A stretch of 37,447 nucleotides of DNA from Labilithrix sp. Its GTDB lineage: Bacteria > Myxococcota_A > Polyangia > Polyangiales > Polyangiaceae. This document shows positions 25,067 to 32,887 of this stretch, piece by piece. The notes beneath the pieces are model-generated. The model saw nothing but the letters and a program-made list of their open reading frames with translations, did not search any database and was not told the DNA's origin. The position numbers and the translations under genes were made by a program. Location of the stretch: NCBI GenBank assembly GCA_019637195.1, contig JAHBWA010000083.1:1-37447 (forward strand), read 5' to 3'. Within the stretch, counting starts at the first letter, position 1; each line of letters opens with the position of its first letter.

Positions 25067-26146
25067 TCACTCCACCGGCTGGTTGTTCGCGAGCTCGGGC
25101 GCCGGGGCGACCACGATGCGCTCGCCGTCCGCGACGCCGCGGAGCGTCGCCACGAGGCCGTCGCCGACGTCGTCGCCGAGCTGGACGATGCGCTGCTCGA
25201 CCTTCTTGTCGACGACCACGAACACGGTGTCCTTGCCGTCGCGCGCGACGACCGCGCTCCTCGGGATCGACGGGGACTTCGCCGTGTCCCGCGCGAGCTG
25301 AACGGACGCGAACATCCCCGACCGGAGGACGCCGTCGGGATCGCGGACGACCGCCTCGGCCACGACGTCGCGCGTCGCCTGGCGGACGGACGCCGCGACG
25401 TAGCGCACCTCCCCCTCGAACGTGCGGTCGCGGTAGCCGGGGACGCTGAAGCGCACCTTCGCCCCGGGCCGCGCGTACGCGATGCTCGTCTCGGGGACGG
25501 TCAGCTCGAGGCGCAGCTCCGAGAGATCGACCATCGTGACGACCTTCGTGTCCGGGTGGACGAAGGCGCCGACGTCGACGAAGCGCTCGGAGATCGACCC
25601 GGCGAACGGCGCTCGGATGACGCCGTCGCCGACGTTCTTCGCCGCGAGGTCCGAGCGGGCCTGGGCGGCGGCCACCGTCAGCTCGCTCGTCTTGCACTGC
25701 GCCTCGACGCGGTCGAGCTCGGCGTTGCTGATGGCGCCGCTCGCGACGAGGCTCTTCGCGCGGCCGCACTCGATCCTGGCGATGTCGGCCTGCGCCAGCG
25801 CCGACGCGGCGTGCGCCTTCGCCTCCGCGGCCGACAGGCTCGCGGCGCGGACGTCGACCGTCGCGAGGACGTCGCCCGCCTTCACCGTGCTGCCGCGCTC
25901 GACCTTGGTCGAGACGATGCGCCCCGACACGTTGGCGGCGAGGTTCGTCTCGTGCGCGCCCTTGATCTGCCCCGTCAGGAGCAGCCAGGTCGGGGCGTCG
26001 CGGAGGACCGCGCTCGCCGTCGTCACCTTCGTGGCGGCGGGGCGCGGGACCTCCTGGGTGGCGGCCCCCGCGGCGTTCTTGCAAGAAGCGGCGGCGAGGG
26101 CGGTGAGGATCGCGAGGAGAGGGAGGATGTGGGAGGTCTTCGTCAT
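25067..26146 (-). CDS. RND efflux periplasmic adaptor, lipoprotein
   Basis: A 359-aa membrane-fusion protein linking the RND pump to an outer-membrane channel. The signal peptide has the lipobox AAASC, with Cys22. Beta-barrel and lipoyl elements (VSGRIVSTKVERGSTVKAGDVLA) surround a helical hairpin at about 100-170, rich in Ala/Glu. The lipoyl fold is completed by the DGVIRAPFAGSISERFVDVG segment. The C-terminal domains look complete. It is the first gene of the efflux operon; the start ATG at 26146 lies 23 bp from the proximal TetR operator. Confidence 0.93.
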   Translation of the reverse strand: MTKTSHILPLLAILTALAAASCKNAAGAATQEVPRPAATKVTTASAVLRDAPTWLLLTGQIKGAHETNLAANVSGRIVSTKVERGSTVKAGDVLATVDVRAASLSAAEAKAHAASALAQADIARIECGRAKSLVASGAISNAELDRVEAQCKTSELTVAAAQARSDLAAKNVGDGVIRAPFAGSISERFVDVGAFVHPDTKVVTMVDLSELRLELTVPETSIAYARPGAKVRFSVPGYRDRTFEGEVRYVAASVRQATRDVVAEAVVRDPDGVLRSGMFASVQLARDTAKSPSIPRSAVVARDGKDTVFVVVDKKVEQRIVQLGDDVGDGLVATLRGVADGERIVVAPAPELANNQPVE

Positions 26147-26169
26147 GACGGGAGAGGCGGCGGGGTATT

Positions 26170-26184
26170 GCAACGCTTCGTTGC
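26170..26184. promoter_or_regulatory. Operator 1: GCAAC-N5-GTTGC
   Basis: GCAACGCTTCGTTGC is an inverted repeat with 6-bp perfect arms GCAACG/CGTTGC. It lies 24 bp upstream of the adaptor start and would overlap the efflux promoter. It shares the GCAAC-N5-GTTGC pattern with operator 2. Confidence 0.65.
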
Positions 26185-26213
26185 GATGCGCGGCCGAGCG
26201 CGTGCGTTTCGCC

Positions 26214-26234
26214 AAAGCAACAGATCGTTGCTTT
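26214..26234. promoter_or_regulatory. Operator 2: AAAGCAAC-N5-GTTGCTTT
   Basis: The 8-bp arms AAAGCAAC and GTTGCTTT are perfect and have a 5-nt spacer. Its centre is 47 bp from that of operator 1. It abuts the predicted promoter of the tetR gene, so repression in both directions is plausible. Confidence 0.7.
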
Positions 26235-26237
26235 CCA

Positions 26238-26267
26238 TTGCCGGCGGGCGTCGCTGTCGGATATCCT
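26238..26267 (+). promoter_or_regulatory. Promoter of the efflux tetR gene
   Basis: TTGCCG (26238-26243) and TATCCT (26262-26267) are separated by 18 bp. The -10 box ends 8 nt before the ATG at 26276, so the leader would be about 2 nt. Confidence 0.4.
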
Positions 26268-26275
26268 GAGCGCGG

Positions 26276-26956
26276 ATGTCGTCTGTCAGCTTGCAGGTGC
26301 GCGGCGAACGCTTCGTGGCGAAGGTGCTCGACGCCACCCTCCACGAGCTGTCGACCGTCGGCTACCGCGCGCTGTCGATCGAGGTGGTGGCCGAGCGAGC
26401 CGGGGTCAACAAGACGTCGATCTACCGCCGATGGCCGCGGAAAGCCGACCTGGTGCAGGCGGCGCTCCACATCGCGATCGACGAGCTCCTCACGACGCCG
26501 GACGAGGGCTCCCTCCGCGCCGACCTCGTCGCCTTCGCGCGCCGGATCCGCGACACCGTCGCGACGCCGCGCGGTCGCGGGCTCTTTCGCGTCATGGCCG
26601 CCGAGAGCGAGCACCCGGAGCTCGTCGCGATCTGGGCGTACCTCAACCGCACGACCCGGTGCATCCCGGAGGAGATCGTCGCGCGCGCCGTCCAGCGCGG
26701 GGAGCTGCCGAAGCGCGCGGAGGCCGAGCTCGTCGTCCAGTGCGTCGTCGCGCCGATCGTCAACTGGATCCAGATGGAGAACCTCGTCGTGAGCGACCGC
26801 CGCGTCGAGCAGGTGGTCGACCTCGTCCTCCATGGCGCGCGCGCCGAGGCGCCGCCCCGCCGCGCCCGCGCGCACGCTCCGAAGGCCGCCCGGCCCGCCG
26901 AGCGGGCCGCTGCGCGGACGACGCCTCGCCACAGGCCGTCTCGAACGGCGTCGTAG
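26276..26956 (+). CDS. TetR/AcrR regulator of the divergent efflux operon
   Basis: A 226-aa repressor. The DNA-binding domain is unmistakable: LSIEVVAERAGVNKTSIYRRW followed by PRKADLVQAAL. The middle is a helical ligand domain. The last 35 residues are Arg/Ala/Pro-rich and look disordered. Two matching palindromes in the 129-bp divergent region to the adaptor gene are the likely binding sites, so it should repress both itself and the pump. The inducer is unknown. A 15-bp gap separates its stop from the convergent dehydrogenase gene. Confidence 0.92.
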   Translation: MSSVSLQVRGERFVAKVLDATLHELSTVGYRALSIEVVAERAGVNKTSIYRRWPRKADLVQAALHIAIDELLTTPDEGSLRADLVAFARRIRDTVATPRGRGLFRVMAAESEHPELVAIWAYLNRTTRCIPEEIVARAVQRGELPKRAEAELVVQCVVAPIVNWIQMENLVVSDRRVEQVVDLVLHGARAEAPPRRARAHAPKAARPAERAAARTTPRHRPSRTAS

Positions 26957-26958
26957 AG

Positions 26959-26980
26959 GGCGCCGGCCGCCTCAGGCGCC
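26959..26980. terminator. GGCGCC hairpin at convergent gene ends
   Basis: GGCGCC (26959-26964) and GGCGCC (26975-26980) can pair over a 10-nt loop, partly inside the end of the dehydrogenase gene. There is no T run; a terminator role is a weak call. Confidence 0.25.
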
Positions 26981-27841
26981 GCGCGGGAGGCCCTCGAGCG
27001 CGTCCTTCGCCAGGACCGTCCAATCCGACTTGCCGTAGCCGGCGGCGACGAGCTCATCCATGCGCGCGGCGATGGCCGGCAGCACCGCCAGCGACACATC
27101 GGATCGGCTCGCCTCCTCGACCATGAGGCGCGCGTCCTTGCGCGCCATCGCGAGCTCCCAGGACGCCTTCGACCAGTCGGCCGCGAGCATGCGATCGATC
27201 CGAGCCCCCAGCGTCAGACCGGGGTTGAAGTGCTCGAAGAGCGAGGCAGCCGTGCGCGGATCGACATCCATGGCGCGCGCGAGGGTGAAGAGCTCGGCCA
27301 GACCGCTGGTCACGAACATGAGGAAGAGGTTCCCGAGCAGCTTGAAGCCTGCCGCGGCGTCGACGCGCTCACCGAGGTCGACCAGCTTGCCGGTCATCCG
27401 TTCCAGGTGTGGGCGCGCAGCCTCGACGCGCGTGCGCTCTCCAGACACGAGCATCAGGCCGGTCGCGTCGAGCGCGTTCTTCGGGCCCATGAACACGGGG
27501 GCGTGGACCAGCCGATGGCCGCGCTCGTTCCAGCGCGCCACCCGCGCGGCTGTGCCCGACGCGGACGTCGTCGTGTGATCGACGAGCAGCGCGTCCCTCC
27601 CGAGGCCGGGCGACGCGCGCTCGAGCACGGCGTCGACCGAGGCGTCGTCCGACAGCGACAGGTGCACGCGCTCGGCCCCCTCCACCGCCGCGGCGGGATC
27701 GTCGAAGACCTGCGCGCCGTCGGCCTCGAGGGCGCGCGCCTTGTCCGCCGTCCGGTTCCAGACGTGCACGGTCTCACCGCGCCGGAGGAGAGCGCGCACG
27801 AAACCGCTGCCGAGCAAACCTGTCCCGAAGAAGGTGACCAT
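26972..27841 (-). CDS. NAD(P)-dependent beta-hydroxyacid dehydrogenase family protein
   Basis: A 289-aa cytoplasmic oxidoreductase of the 3-hydroxyisobutyrate dehydrogenase family, which also includes glyoxylate/succinic semialdehyde reductases. The Rossmann motif FFGTGLLGSG is at residues 4-13, and HVWNRTADKARAL follows at the end of strand 2; the Asn-Arg pattern favours NADPH. The catalytic Lys is in GFKLLGNLF near residue 165. The substrate cannot be assigned. It starts at ATG 27841 behind an AAGGAGGGG ribosome-binding sequence. It has no operon partner. Confidence 0.88.
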   Translation of the reverse strand: MVTFFGTGLLGSGFVRALLRRGETVHVWNRTADKARALEADGAQVFDDPAAAVEGAERVHLSLSDDASVDAVLERASPGLGRDALLVDHTTTSASGTAARVARWNERGHRLVHAPVFMGPKNALDATGLMLVSGERTRVEAARPHLERMTGKLVDLGERVDAAAGFKLLGNLFLMFVTSGLAELFTLARAMDVDPRTAASLFEHFNPGLTLGARIDRMLAADWSKASWELAMARKDARLMVEEASRSDVSLAVLPAIAARMDELVAAGYGKSDWTVLAKDALEGLPRGA

Positions 27842-28163
27842 GGCCCCTCCTTACCCCCACGCGTCGGCCGCCGCGATCGAGAAGCGGATCAGCCTCGTCA
27901 AGGCCGAGCCGGCGTGGTCCCCGCGACTTCCTACGCCACGGGGGGCCTGCGCGCCCGAGCGCGCGGAGCGAGCGTCAGCGCACGCACCGTGGCGAGAGCG
28001 CTCGACGCGGCCAGCCGCGTTGGGGAACGCGTGCGCGCTTCGCCTAGAGCCCTGCCCTTGGGCTGCGGAAGATTTCACTGTCGGGGGTACGTCTTCGCGA
28101 CGGAACGCGCGGGGCACGGACGTTGCGCCCGGACACGGAGGACGACGGCCAGGAGGAGTTGGT
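27842..28163. other. 322-bp intergenic region, no gene supported
   Basis: Between the dehydrogenase start and the coiled-coil membrane protein start. Frames across it give Arg/Ala/Pro-rich shadow translations only. A small AGCCC-N7-GGGCT hairpin around 28048-28064 is visible, and the AGGAGGAG ribosome-binding sequence of the next gene lies at 28151-28158. I see nothing else. Confidence 0.5.
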
Positions 28164-29084
28164 ATGGCGCAGCGAGCTGACCGGACCGGGTGGAAGCACT
28201 CATCGGGCGTATACCGACGCTTCACCCTCGTTCACTTCACCTACGCGCTCGTGCTCACCATCCCCGCAGCGCTCATGCTGCTCGCACTCGATCTCGAGGC
28301 CGCGATGGTGGGACTCTTCGTCGCCGAGGTGCTCGCGTTCCTCATGATGCCGCACCTCGGGTGGGTGAGGCGAGCGGTCGACGCGCGCATCGACGCTCGG
28401 GCCCACGCGGAGGCGGCGTCCTCCCGCGCTGTGCTCCTGATGCGCATGAGCGAGGAGCACCGTCGCGAGCTCAATGCGCTCGAGAAGATCGCCGCGGCGC
28501 TGCGCGAACGAAGCCATCCGAGCACACACGCCGACGATTTCCTGGGGATCGAGCGCTTGATCGAGCTCTATGTCCGCCTCGCGATCGCCCACCGCGCGTC
28601 CCGGAGCTCGCTCGAGGTCGTGGGCCGGACACGGCTCGACGAGGAGATCTCCGCCCTCGAGTCGTGCCTGGTCTCCGACCGTCCGCAGAACCCCGTGATC
28701 GAGAAGCGCCTCGGGATCCTCCATATGCGCCGCGACGCACGGCGCGCAGCCCTCGACGAGCAGGCGGCGATCGACCACGAGCTCGCGATGATCGGGCACA
28801 CCCTGCGCTGGATGGAGGAGCACTGCGCCGCCTCCGGCACCGAGAGCCTCCGCGCCGAGCTCGCCTTCGCGCTCTCGAGCCGGGAGCGCGACGGCGCGAC
28901 GTTGCGGGAGCTCTCCGCGCTCCACGACTCCGGCTTCGACGCGTCGGTCATTCGCCTTGGCCGCGAGCAGGCCCCGCGCCGGGACCAGCCGCTCGTCCGC
29001 ATCGCCGTCGGTTCGCAGGCAGAGAACGAAGAGGCGATCGGCCTGATCGCCTCCGAGCCGGACGCGATCCTCGTCCGGATCTAG
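28164..29084 (+). CDS. Membrane-anchored coiled-coil protein (306 aa), unknown function
   Basis: Two close hydrophobic helices (about residues 20-62: YALVLTIPAALMLLALDLEA and MVGLFVAEVLAFLMM) are followed by a long charged helical region. That region contains heptad stretches such as EEHRRELNALEKIAAALRE, and RRDARRAALDEQAAIDHEL further on. The last 40 residues are a more compact acidic segment. No enzyme motif is seen. It could be a membrane-tethered scaffold or sensor, but nothing in the sequence proves this. The start is fixed by the strong AGGAGGAG ribosome-binding sequence 5 bp upstream. Confidence 0.75.
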   Translation: MAQRADRTGWKHSSGVYRRFTLVHFTYALVLTIPAALMLLALDLEAAMVGLFVAEVLAFLMMPHLGWVRRAVDARIDARAHAEAASSRAVLLMRMSEEHRRELNALEKIAAALRERSHPSTHADDFLGIERLIELYVRLAIAHRASRSSLEVVGRTRLDEEISALESCLVSDRPQNPVIEKRLGILHMRRDARRAALDEQAAIDHELAMIGHTLRWMEEHCAASGTESLRAELAFALSSRERDGATLRELSALHDSGFDASVIRLGREQAPRRDQPLVRIAVGSQAENEEAIGLIASEPDAILVRI

Positions 29085-29146
29085 CCGGGCGGCCCCGCCC
29101 CCGTCGCAGGCAAGAACGAAAGAGCCCCTCGCCGAGAGCCAATGCC

Positions 29147-29491
29147 ATGAGGATCGATGGAATCGCGAGCGTCGCCGACGTGCTCCTGGGCGCGTGGCTG
29201 CTCTTCTCGATGCTCCTCTTCCGCCACGCGCCGGAGCAGATGGCGAACGCCGGGGTCGTCGGCCTCTTCGCCGTCGCGCTCGGCGGGCTCGCCTACTTCG
29301 GGCAGACCTGGGCGAGGTGGGTCGTCGCGGCCCTCGGCGTCTGGCTGTTCTGGTCCGTCTGGCTCCTGCCGGACCGCACCACCGGGCTCGTCGTCAACAA
29401 CATGCTCGTAGGCACGCTGCTCTTCGGGTTCTCGGCGCTGCCGACGGGACGGGGGATGTTCCGGATCGGCTGGCCGGGCGGCGCTCCCTGA
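29147..29491 (+). CDS. Small four-helix membrane protein (114 aa), SPW-repeat-like
   Basis: Four short hydrophobic helices with paired patterns (ADVLLGAWLLFSMLLF and ALGVWLFWSVWLLPD) resemble the SPW repeat family of small bacterial membrane proteins, whose role is unknown. The resemblance is loose. No signal peptide or motif beyond this is visible. It begins 62 bp after the preceding gene. A small-membrane-protein cluster continues downstream. Confidence 0.6.
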   Translation: MRIDGIASVADVLLGAWLLFSMLLFRHAPEQMANAGVVGLFAVALGGLAYFGQTWARWVVAALGVWLFWSVWLLPDRTTGLVVNNMLVGTLLFGFSALPTGRGMFRIGWPGGAP

Positions 29492-29545
29492 GCCGCGGGT
29501 GGAATTTCGGACACGCCGCGCGCGCGGCGGCATCACAATGCGCGG

Positions 29546-30013
29546 ATGTTCCTCGCGGTCCTGCTCACCCTCCACTCGTGGACACGGTGGGCGGTCGTGG
29601 CCTCGCTCGTCGTCGTCGTCGCGCGCTCCGTCCGCGCGTGGGCGACGAGGCGCCCCTGGACGCCGCCGGACGCCACGGTCGCGCGCGCGTGGGTCGGCGC
29701 GATGGATCTGCAGCTGGCGCTCGGCTTCACCCTCTATTTCGTCGGCAGCCCGATGGCCGAGATCGCGCGCCATGACCTCCGCGCGGCGTGGGCGGCGGGA
29801 CACGCGCTCCGCTTCTTCGGCCTGATCCACCCCGCGTGCATGTTCGTCGCCTTCATGCTGACGCACGCGACCTGGATCTCGGCGCGCCGGACCGAGCTCG
29901 ACCGCGAGCGCTTCCGCCGGCTCGCGCTCGGATCGCTCGTCACCTCGGTGCTCGTCGCGGTCGCGATCCCGTGGCCCTTCCTGTCGTATGGTCGACCGCT
30001 CGTTCGCCCCTGA
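29546..30013 (+). CDS. Small membrane protein, cytochrome b-like (155 aa)
   Basis: Four to five helices. The N-terminal TLHSWTRWAVVASL and the later DLQLALGFTLYFVGSP match a family of small proteins often labelled cytochrome b-like in Bacteroidota and others. Conserved His residues (HSW near 9, and HP and HA in LIHPACMFVAFMLTHAT) could bind haem, but this has not been shown for the family as far as I know. It stands between two other small membrane proteins. Confidence 0.65.
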   Translation: MFLAVLLTLHSWTRWAVVASLVVVVARSVRAWATRRPWTPPDATVARAWVGAMDLQLALGFTLYFVGSPMAEIARHDLRAAWAAGHALRFFGLIHPACMFVAFMLTHATWISARRTELDRERFRRLALGSLVTSVLVAVAIPWPFLSYGRPLVRP

Positions 30014-30072
30014 GCCGCCTCGACGCCGGGCCGGTTCGACTCCACGAGGATTCGACTCCAAGTGAGGACACG

Positions 30073-30381
30073 ATGACCGACGCTGGTGACTCGAAGCTCC
30101 GCCGCCTGTACCTCCTCGCGTGGATCGAGGGCGTCTCGCTGATCGTCCTCGTCGCGATCGCGATGCCGCTCAAGTACCTTGCGCACCAACCCACGCCGAC
30201 GCGGATCGTCGGCTTGATCCACGGGCTCGCGTTCGTCGCTTACGCGGTGGTGGTCGTCGACGCCCTCGGAACACGCCGCCTGACGGGCCGCTACGCGGCC
30301 TTGGCGATGGTCGCGGCCGTGATCCCTGGCGGGACGTTCGTCTTCGCGCGACGGCTCCGCGAGCTCGCGGCGCGGAAGTGA
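30073..30381 (+). CDS. DUF3817 family membrane protein (102 aa)
   Basis: A short integral membrane protein with the DUF3817 layout: a start with LRRLYLLAWIEGVSLIVL, then AMPLKYLAHQPTPTRIVG, then a helix with GLIHGLAFVAYAVVV, and a last helix. The family has no known function. The ATG follows a GTGAGGACACG stretch. It is the last gene before the ino1 operon, separated from it by 290 bp. Confidence 0.85.
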   Translation: MTDAGDSKLRRLYLLAWIEGVSLIVLVAIAMPLKYLAHQPTPTRIVGLIHGLAFVAYAVVVVDALGTRRLTGRYAALAMVAAVIPGGTFVFARRLRELAARK

Positions 30382-30583
30382 GCGGCGCGTCGCGATGACG
30401 CAGTCCAGGGCACCGCTTCGTCGCGCGCCGCGTTTGCATGCGGTAGCTCGGATGTCGACGATCGATGGGCAGTTGTCGGCCGGGCCCGACAGCCGAAGGA
30501 GCCGAGAACGGCCCCCAGAAGCGCGCACGAACATGCATGGATCGACGGCGTCCAGATGGTCGCGCAGCGCTCTTCGCTCAGCC

Positions 30584-30610
30584 GAAAGCCGACACGGTCC
30601 GTCGGTTTTC
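30584..30610 (+). promoter_or_regulatory. Hairpin in the ino1 leader region
   Basis: GAAAGCCGAC (30584-30593) pairs with GTCGGTTTTC (30601-30610) through ten base pairs with one G-T pair and a 7-nt loop. It ends 61 bp before the ino1 ATG. It could end transcription from the DUF3817 gene, or be a leader element controlling ino1. The rest of the 290-bp gap (30382-30671) shows no gene I can support. Confidence 0.4.
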
Positions 30611-30671
30611 TCCGCAACCAAATCGGCCGGAGTGCATCAGTAACCAAAACGCCCCAAGCGGCGGAGGAGCT

Positions 30672-31985
30672 ATGCAGAAACCAAACCAGATCCGCCCGGC
30701 GACCGGGAAGCTCGGCATCTTGCTCCCTGGAATGGGCGCCGTGGCGACCACCGCGATCGCGGGGATCCTCCTCGCCCGGCGCGGGCTCGGAAAACCCGTC
30801 GGCTCACTCACGCAGCTCGGGACCATTCGCCTCGGCAAGCGCACCGACGACCGCGTCCCGCGGATCCGTGACCTCGTTCCGCTGGCGGACCTCGCCGACG
30901 TCGAGATCGCCGGCTGGGATATCTTCCCGGACGACGCGTACGCCGCCGCGAAGCGCGCGAACGTCCTCGAAGACCGTCACCTCGAGCCGATCAAAGACGA
31001 GCTGTCGAGCATCCGTCCGATGCCGGGCGCGTTCTACCCCGAGTACGTGACGCGCCTCACCGGCACGCACGTGAAGAGCGCCGCGACCAAGGCCGAGATG
31101 GTCGAGCAGCTGCGCGCCGACATCGCGCGCTTCCGCGCCGACAAGAACCTCTCACGCGTCGTCGCGGTCTGGTGCGGCTCGACCGAGACGTTCATCACCC
31201 CGGGCCCCGTCCACCAGACCATCGACTCGTTCGAGGCGGGGCTGGCGAAGAGTGACCCGGCGATCTCGAACGCGCAGCTGTACGCCTGGGCGTGCCTGCG
31301 CGAGGGCGTGCCCTTCGCGAACGGCGCCCCGAACCTCGCCGTCGACTTCCCCGCGGCGATCGAGCTCGCCAAGGAGACGCGGACGCCCATCGCCGGAAAG
31401 GACTTCAAGACCGGTCAGACGCTGATGAAGACGGTCATCGCGCCGGGCCTCAAGGCACGTCTGCTCGGCCTCGACGGCTGGTACTCGACGAACATCCTCG
31501 GCAACCGCGACGGCGAGGTCCTCGACGATCCGAACGCGTTCAAGACGAAGGAGACCTCGAAGCTCGGCGTCCTCGACGCCATCCTGGAGCCCGAGACGCA
31601 CCCCGATCTCTACGGCGACGTCGTCCACAAGGTCCGCATCGACTACTACCCTCCGCGCGGCGACGCGAAGGAGGGCTGGGACAACATCGATTTGTTCGGA
31701 TGGCTCGGCTACCCGATGCAGATCAAGGTCAACTTCCTCTGCCGCGACTCGATCCTCGCCGCGCCGATCGTCCTCGATCTGGCGCTCTTCATGGACCTCG
31801 CCCAGCGCGCCGACTTCCGCGGGATCCAGGAGTGGCTGGGCTTCTACTTCAAGTCGCCGCAGGCGGCGTCCGGGCTCCAGCCGGACCACGACCTGTTCGT
31901 CCAGCTCATCAAGCTGAAGAACACCCTGCGCTGGATGGCCGGTGAGGACCTCGTCACGCACCTCGGCAACGAGTACTACGACTGA
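30672..31985 (+). CDS. ino1: myo-Inositol-3-phosphate synthase
   Basis: Converts glucose 6-phosphate to 1D-myo-inositol 3-phosphate, NAD-dependent, in the cytoplasm. The 437-aa length fits the prokaryotic/short form. The nucleotide-binding loop GILLPGMGAVATT is near residue 15. Family signatures follow: NGAPNLAVDFPAA, GKDFKTGQTLMKT (with catalytic-site lysines), GWYSTNILGNRDG, and LGYPMQIKVNFLCRDS. It starts behind a GGAGGAG ribosome-binding sequence. It heads an operon with a CDP-alcohol phosphotransferase 14 bp downstream, then GtrA-like, PAP2-like and PgpA-like genes, so its product is most likely used for inositol lipids rather than for soluble inositol derivatives. Confidence 0.93.
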   Translation: MQKPNQIRPATGKLGILLPGMGAVATTAIAGILLARRGLGKPVGSLTQLGTIRLGKRTDDRVPRIRDLVPLADLADVEIAGWDIFPDDAYAAAKRANVLEDRHLEPIKDELSSIRPMPGAFYPEYVTRLTGTHVKSAATKAEMVEQLRADIARFRADKNLSRVVAVWCGSTETFITPGPVHQTIDSFEAGLAKSDPAISNAQLYAWACLREGVPFANGAPNLAVDFPAAIELAKETRTPIAGKDFKTGQTLMKTVIAPGLKARLLGLDGWYSTNILGNRDGEVLDDPNAFKTKETSKLGVLDAILEPETHPDLYGDVVHKVRIDYYPPRGDAKEGWDNIDLFGWLGYPMQIKVNFLCRDSILAAPIVLDLALFMDLAQRADFRGIQEWLGFYFKSPQAASGLQPDHDLFVQLIKLKNTLRWMAGEDLVTHLGNEYYD

Positions 31986-31999
31986 CGAGGCGCTCGTTC

Positions 32000-32887
32000 A
32001 TGGAGGACGTCGACACCAACATCGACCTCGCGAGCGCGATCGCGCTCTGGGGCGTCCTCGCGAGCGCGCTCGTGGCGTTCGCCGTCGCCAAGGTCGCCTG
32101 GGGTCTCCGCGGTCACCAGCGGCTCGCGCGCGAGCGCGGCCTGCCGCTCCTCGGCAAGCTGCCGATGGAGGCCGTCTACGCCGTGATCTTCCCGATCGGG
32201 CGCGCGCTCGGGCGGGTCGGCGTCTCGGCGAACGCGGTGTCGGTCGCCTCGCTCGCGATCGCCGCCGGCGCCGGCGCGCTCTTCGGGATGGGACACTTCG
32301 GCGCGGGCGCGGCGGTGGCCGCGGTCGCGACGCTCGCCGACGCGCTCGACGGCATCGTCGCGCGCGAGACGCGCACCGCGACGCGCTTCGGCCAGGTGCT
32401 CGACACGACGATCGACCGCTACGTCGACGCGCTCCTCCTCGGCGGTGTCGCGCTGTTCGTCCGCGAGGACGCGTGGCTGCTCGTCCTCACCGTCGCCGCC
32501 TTGGTCGGCAGCTTCATGGTCAGCTACGCGTCCTCGGTGCTGCGCGAGCTCGGAGCCGAAGACTCCGCCGCGCCGATGCGGCGAGCCCATCGCGTGGCCT
32601 ACCTGATCTGCGCGGCGGCGCTCGTCCCGTTCACCGAGCTCGCGCTCACCGGCGCGACGCTCCCGCTCCGCATCCTCCCGATGGTCGGGGCGCTCGCGGC
32701 GATCGCGCTCGTCGGCAACGTGTCTGCGGTCGCGCGCCTGCTCCGCGCGGCGCGGGAGAGCGCGCGCGATGCTCGGCCCATCGAGCAGGACTCCGCGCCG
32801 TCGTCGGGCCCCGCGCCCGAGTCCGGCGCGCTCGGCCACGCGCGCGCCCGCATGGACTCCGTCGTCACGCGCGAGCGCCACCCGTGA
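32000..32887 (+). CDS. CDP-alcohol phosphatidyltransferase, probable phosphatidylinositol phosphate synthase
   Basis: Expected reaction: CDP-diacylglycerol + inositol 3-phosphate gives phosphatidylinositol phosphate and CMP. The CDP-alcohol motif is complete: Asp117-Gly118, Ala121-Arg122, Gly131, Asp135, Asp139. A cytoplasmic-facing first helix precedes it, followed by about five helices. The C-terminal 45 residues are Ser/Pro/Arg-rich and unstructured. The family alone does not fix the acceptor; the choice of inositol phosphate rests on the adjacent ino1. In bacteria the phosphate form of the acceptor is the usual one, as for the actinobacterial enzyme. The stop overlaps the next start (GTGA). 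Confidence 0.82.
   Translation: MEDVDTNIDLASAIALWGVLASALVAFAVAKVAWGLRGHQRLARERGLPLLGKLPMEAVYAVIFPIGRALGRVGVSANAVSVASLAIAAGAGALFGMGHFGAGAAVAAVATLADALDGIVARETRTATRFGQVLDTTIDRYVDALLLGGVALFVREDAWLLVLTVAALVGSFMVSYASSVLRELGAEDSAAPMRRAHRVAYLICAAALVPFTELALTGATLPLRILPMVGALAAIALVGNVSAVARLLRAARESARDARPIEQDSAPSSGPAPESGALGHARARMDSVVTRERHP

Noticed and set aside
21623..26269. Very long plus-strand open frame (over 1500 codons) opposite the efflux operon
   Set aside because: It is antisense to two clearly recognised genes (RND pump and adaptor), its translation is Arg/Asp/Glu-rich with no domain, and such shadow frames are expected in very GC-rich coding DNA.
27741..28163. In-frame upstream extension of the coiled-coil membrane protein
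   Set aside because: It overlaps the dehydrogenase gene and is Arg/Ala-rich, whereas the ATG at 28164 has a strong AGGAGGAG ribosome-binding sequence.
30395..30643. 82-codon plus-strand frame upstream of ino1
   Set aside because: Ser/Arg-rich translation without a domain, no ribosome-binding sequence, and it covers the leader hairpin; read as non-coding.
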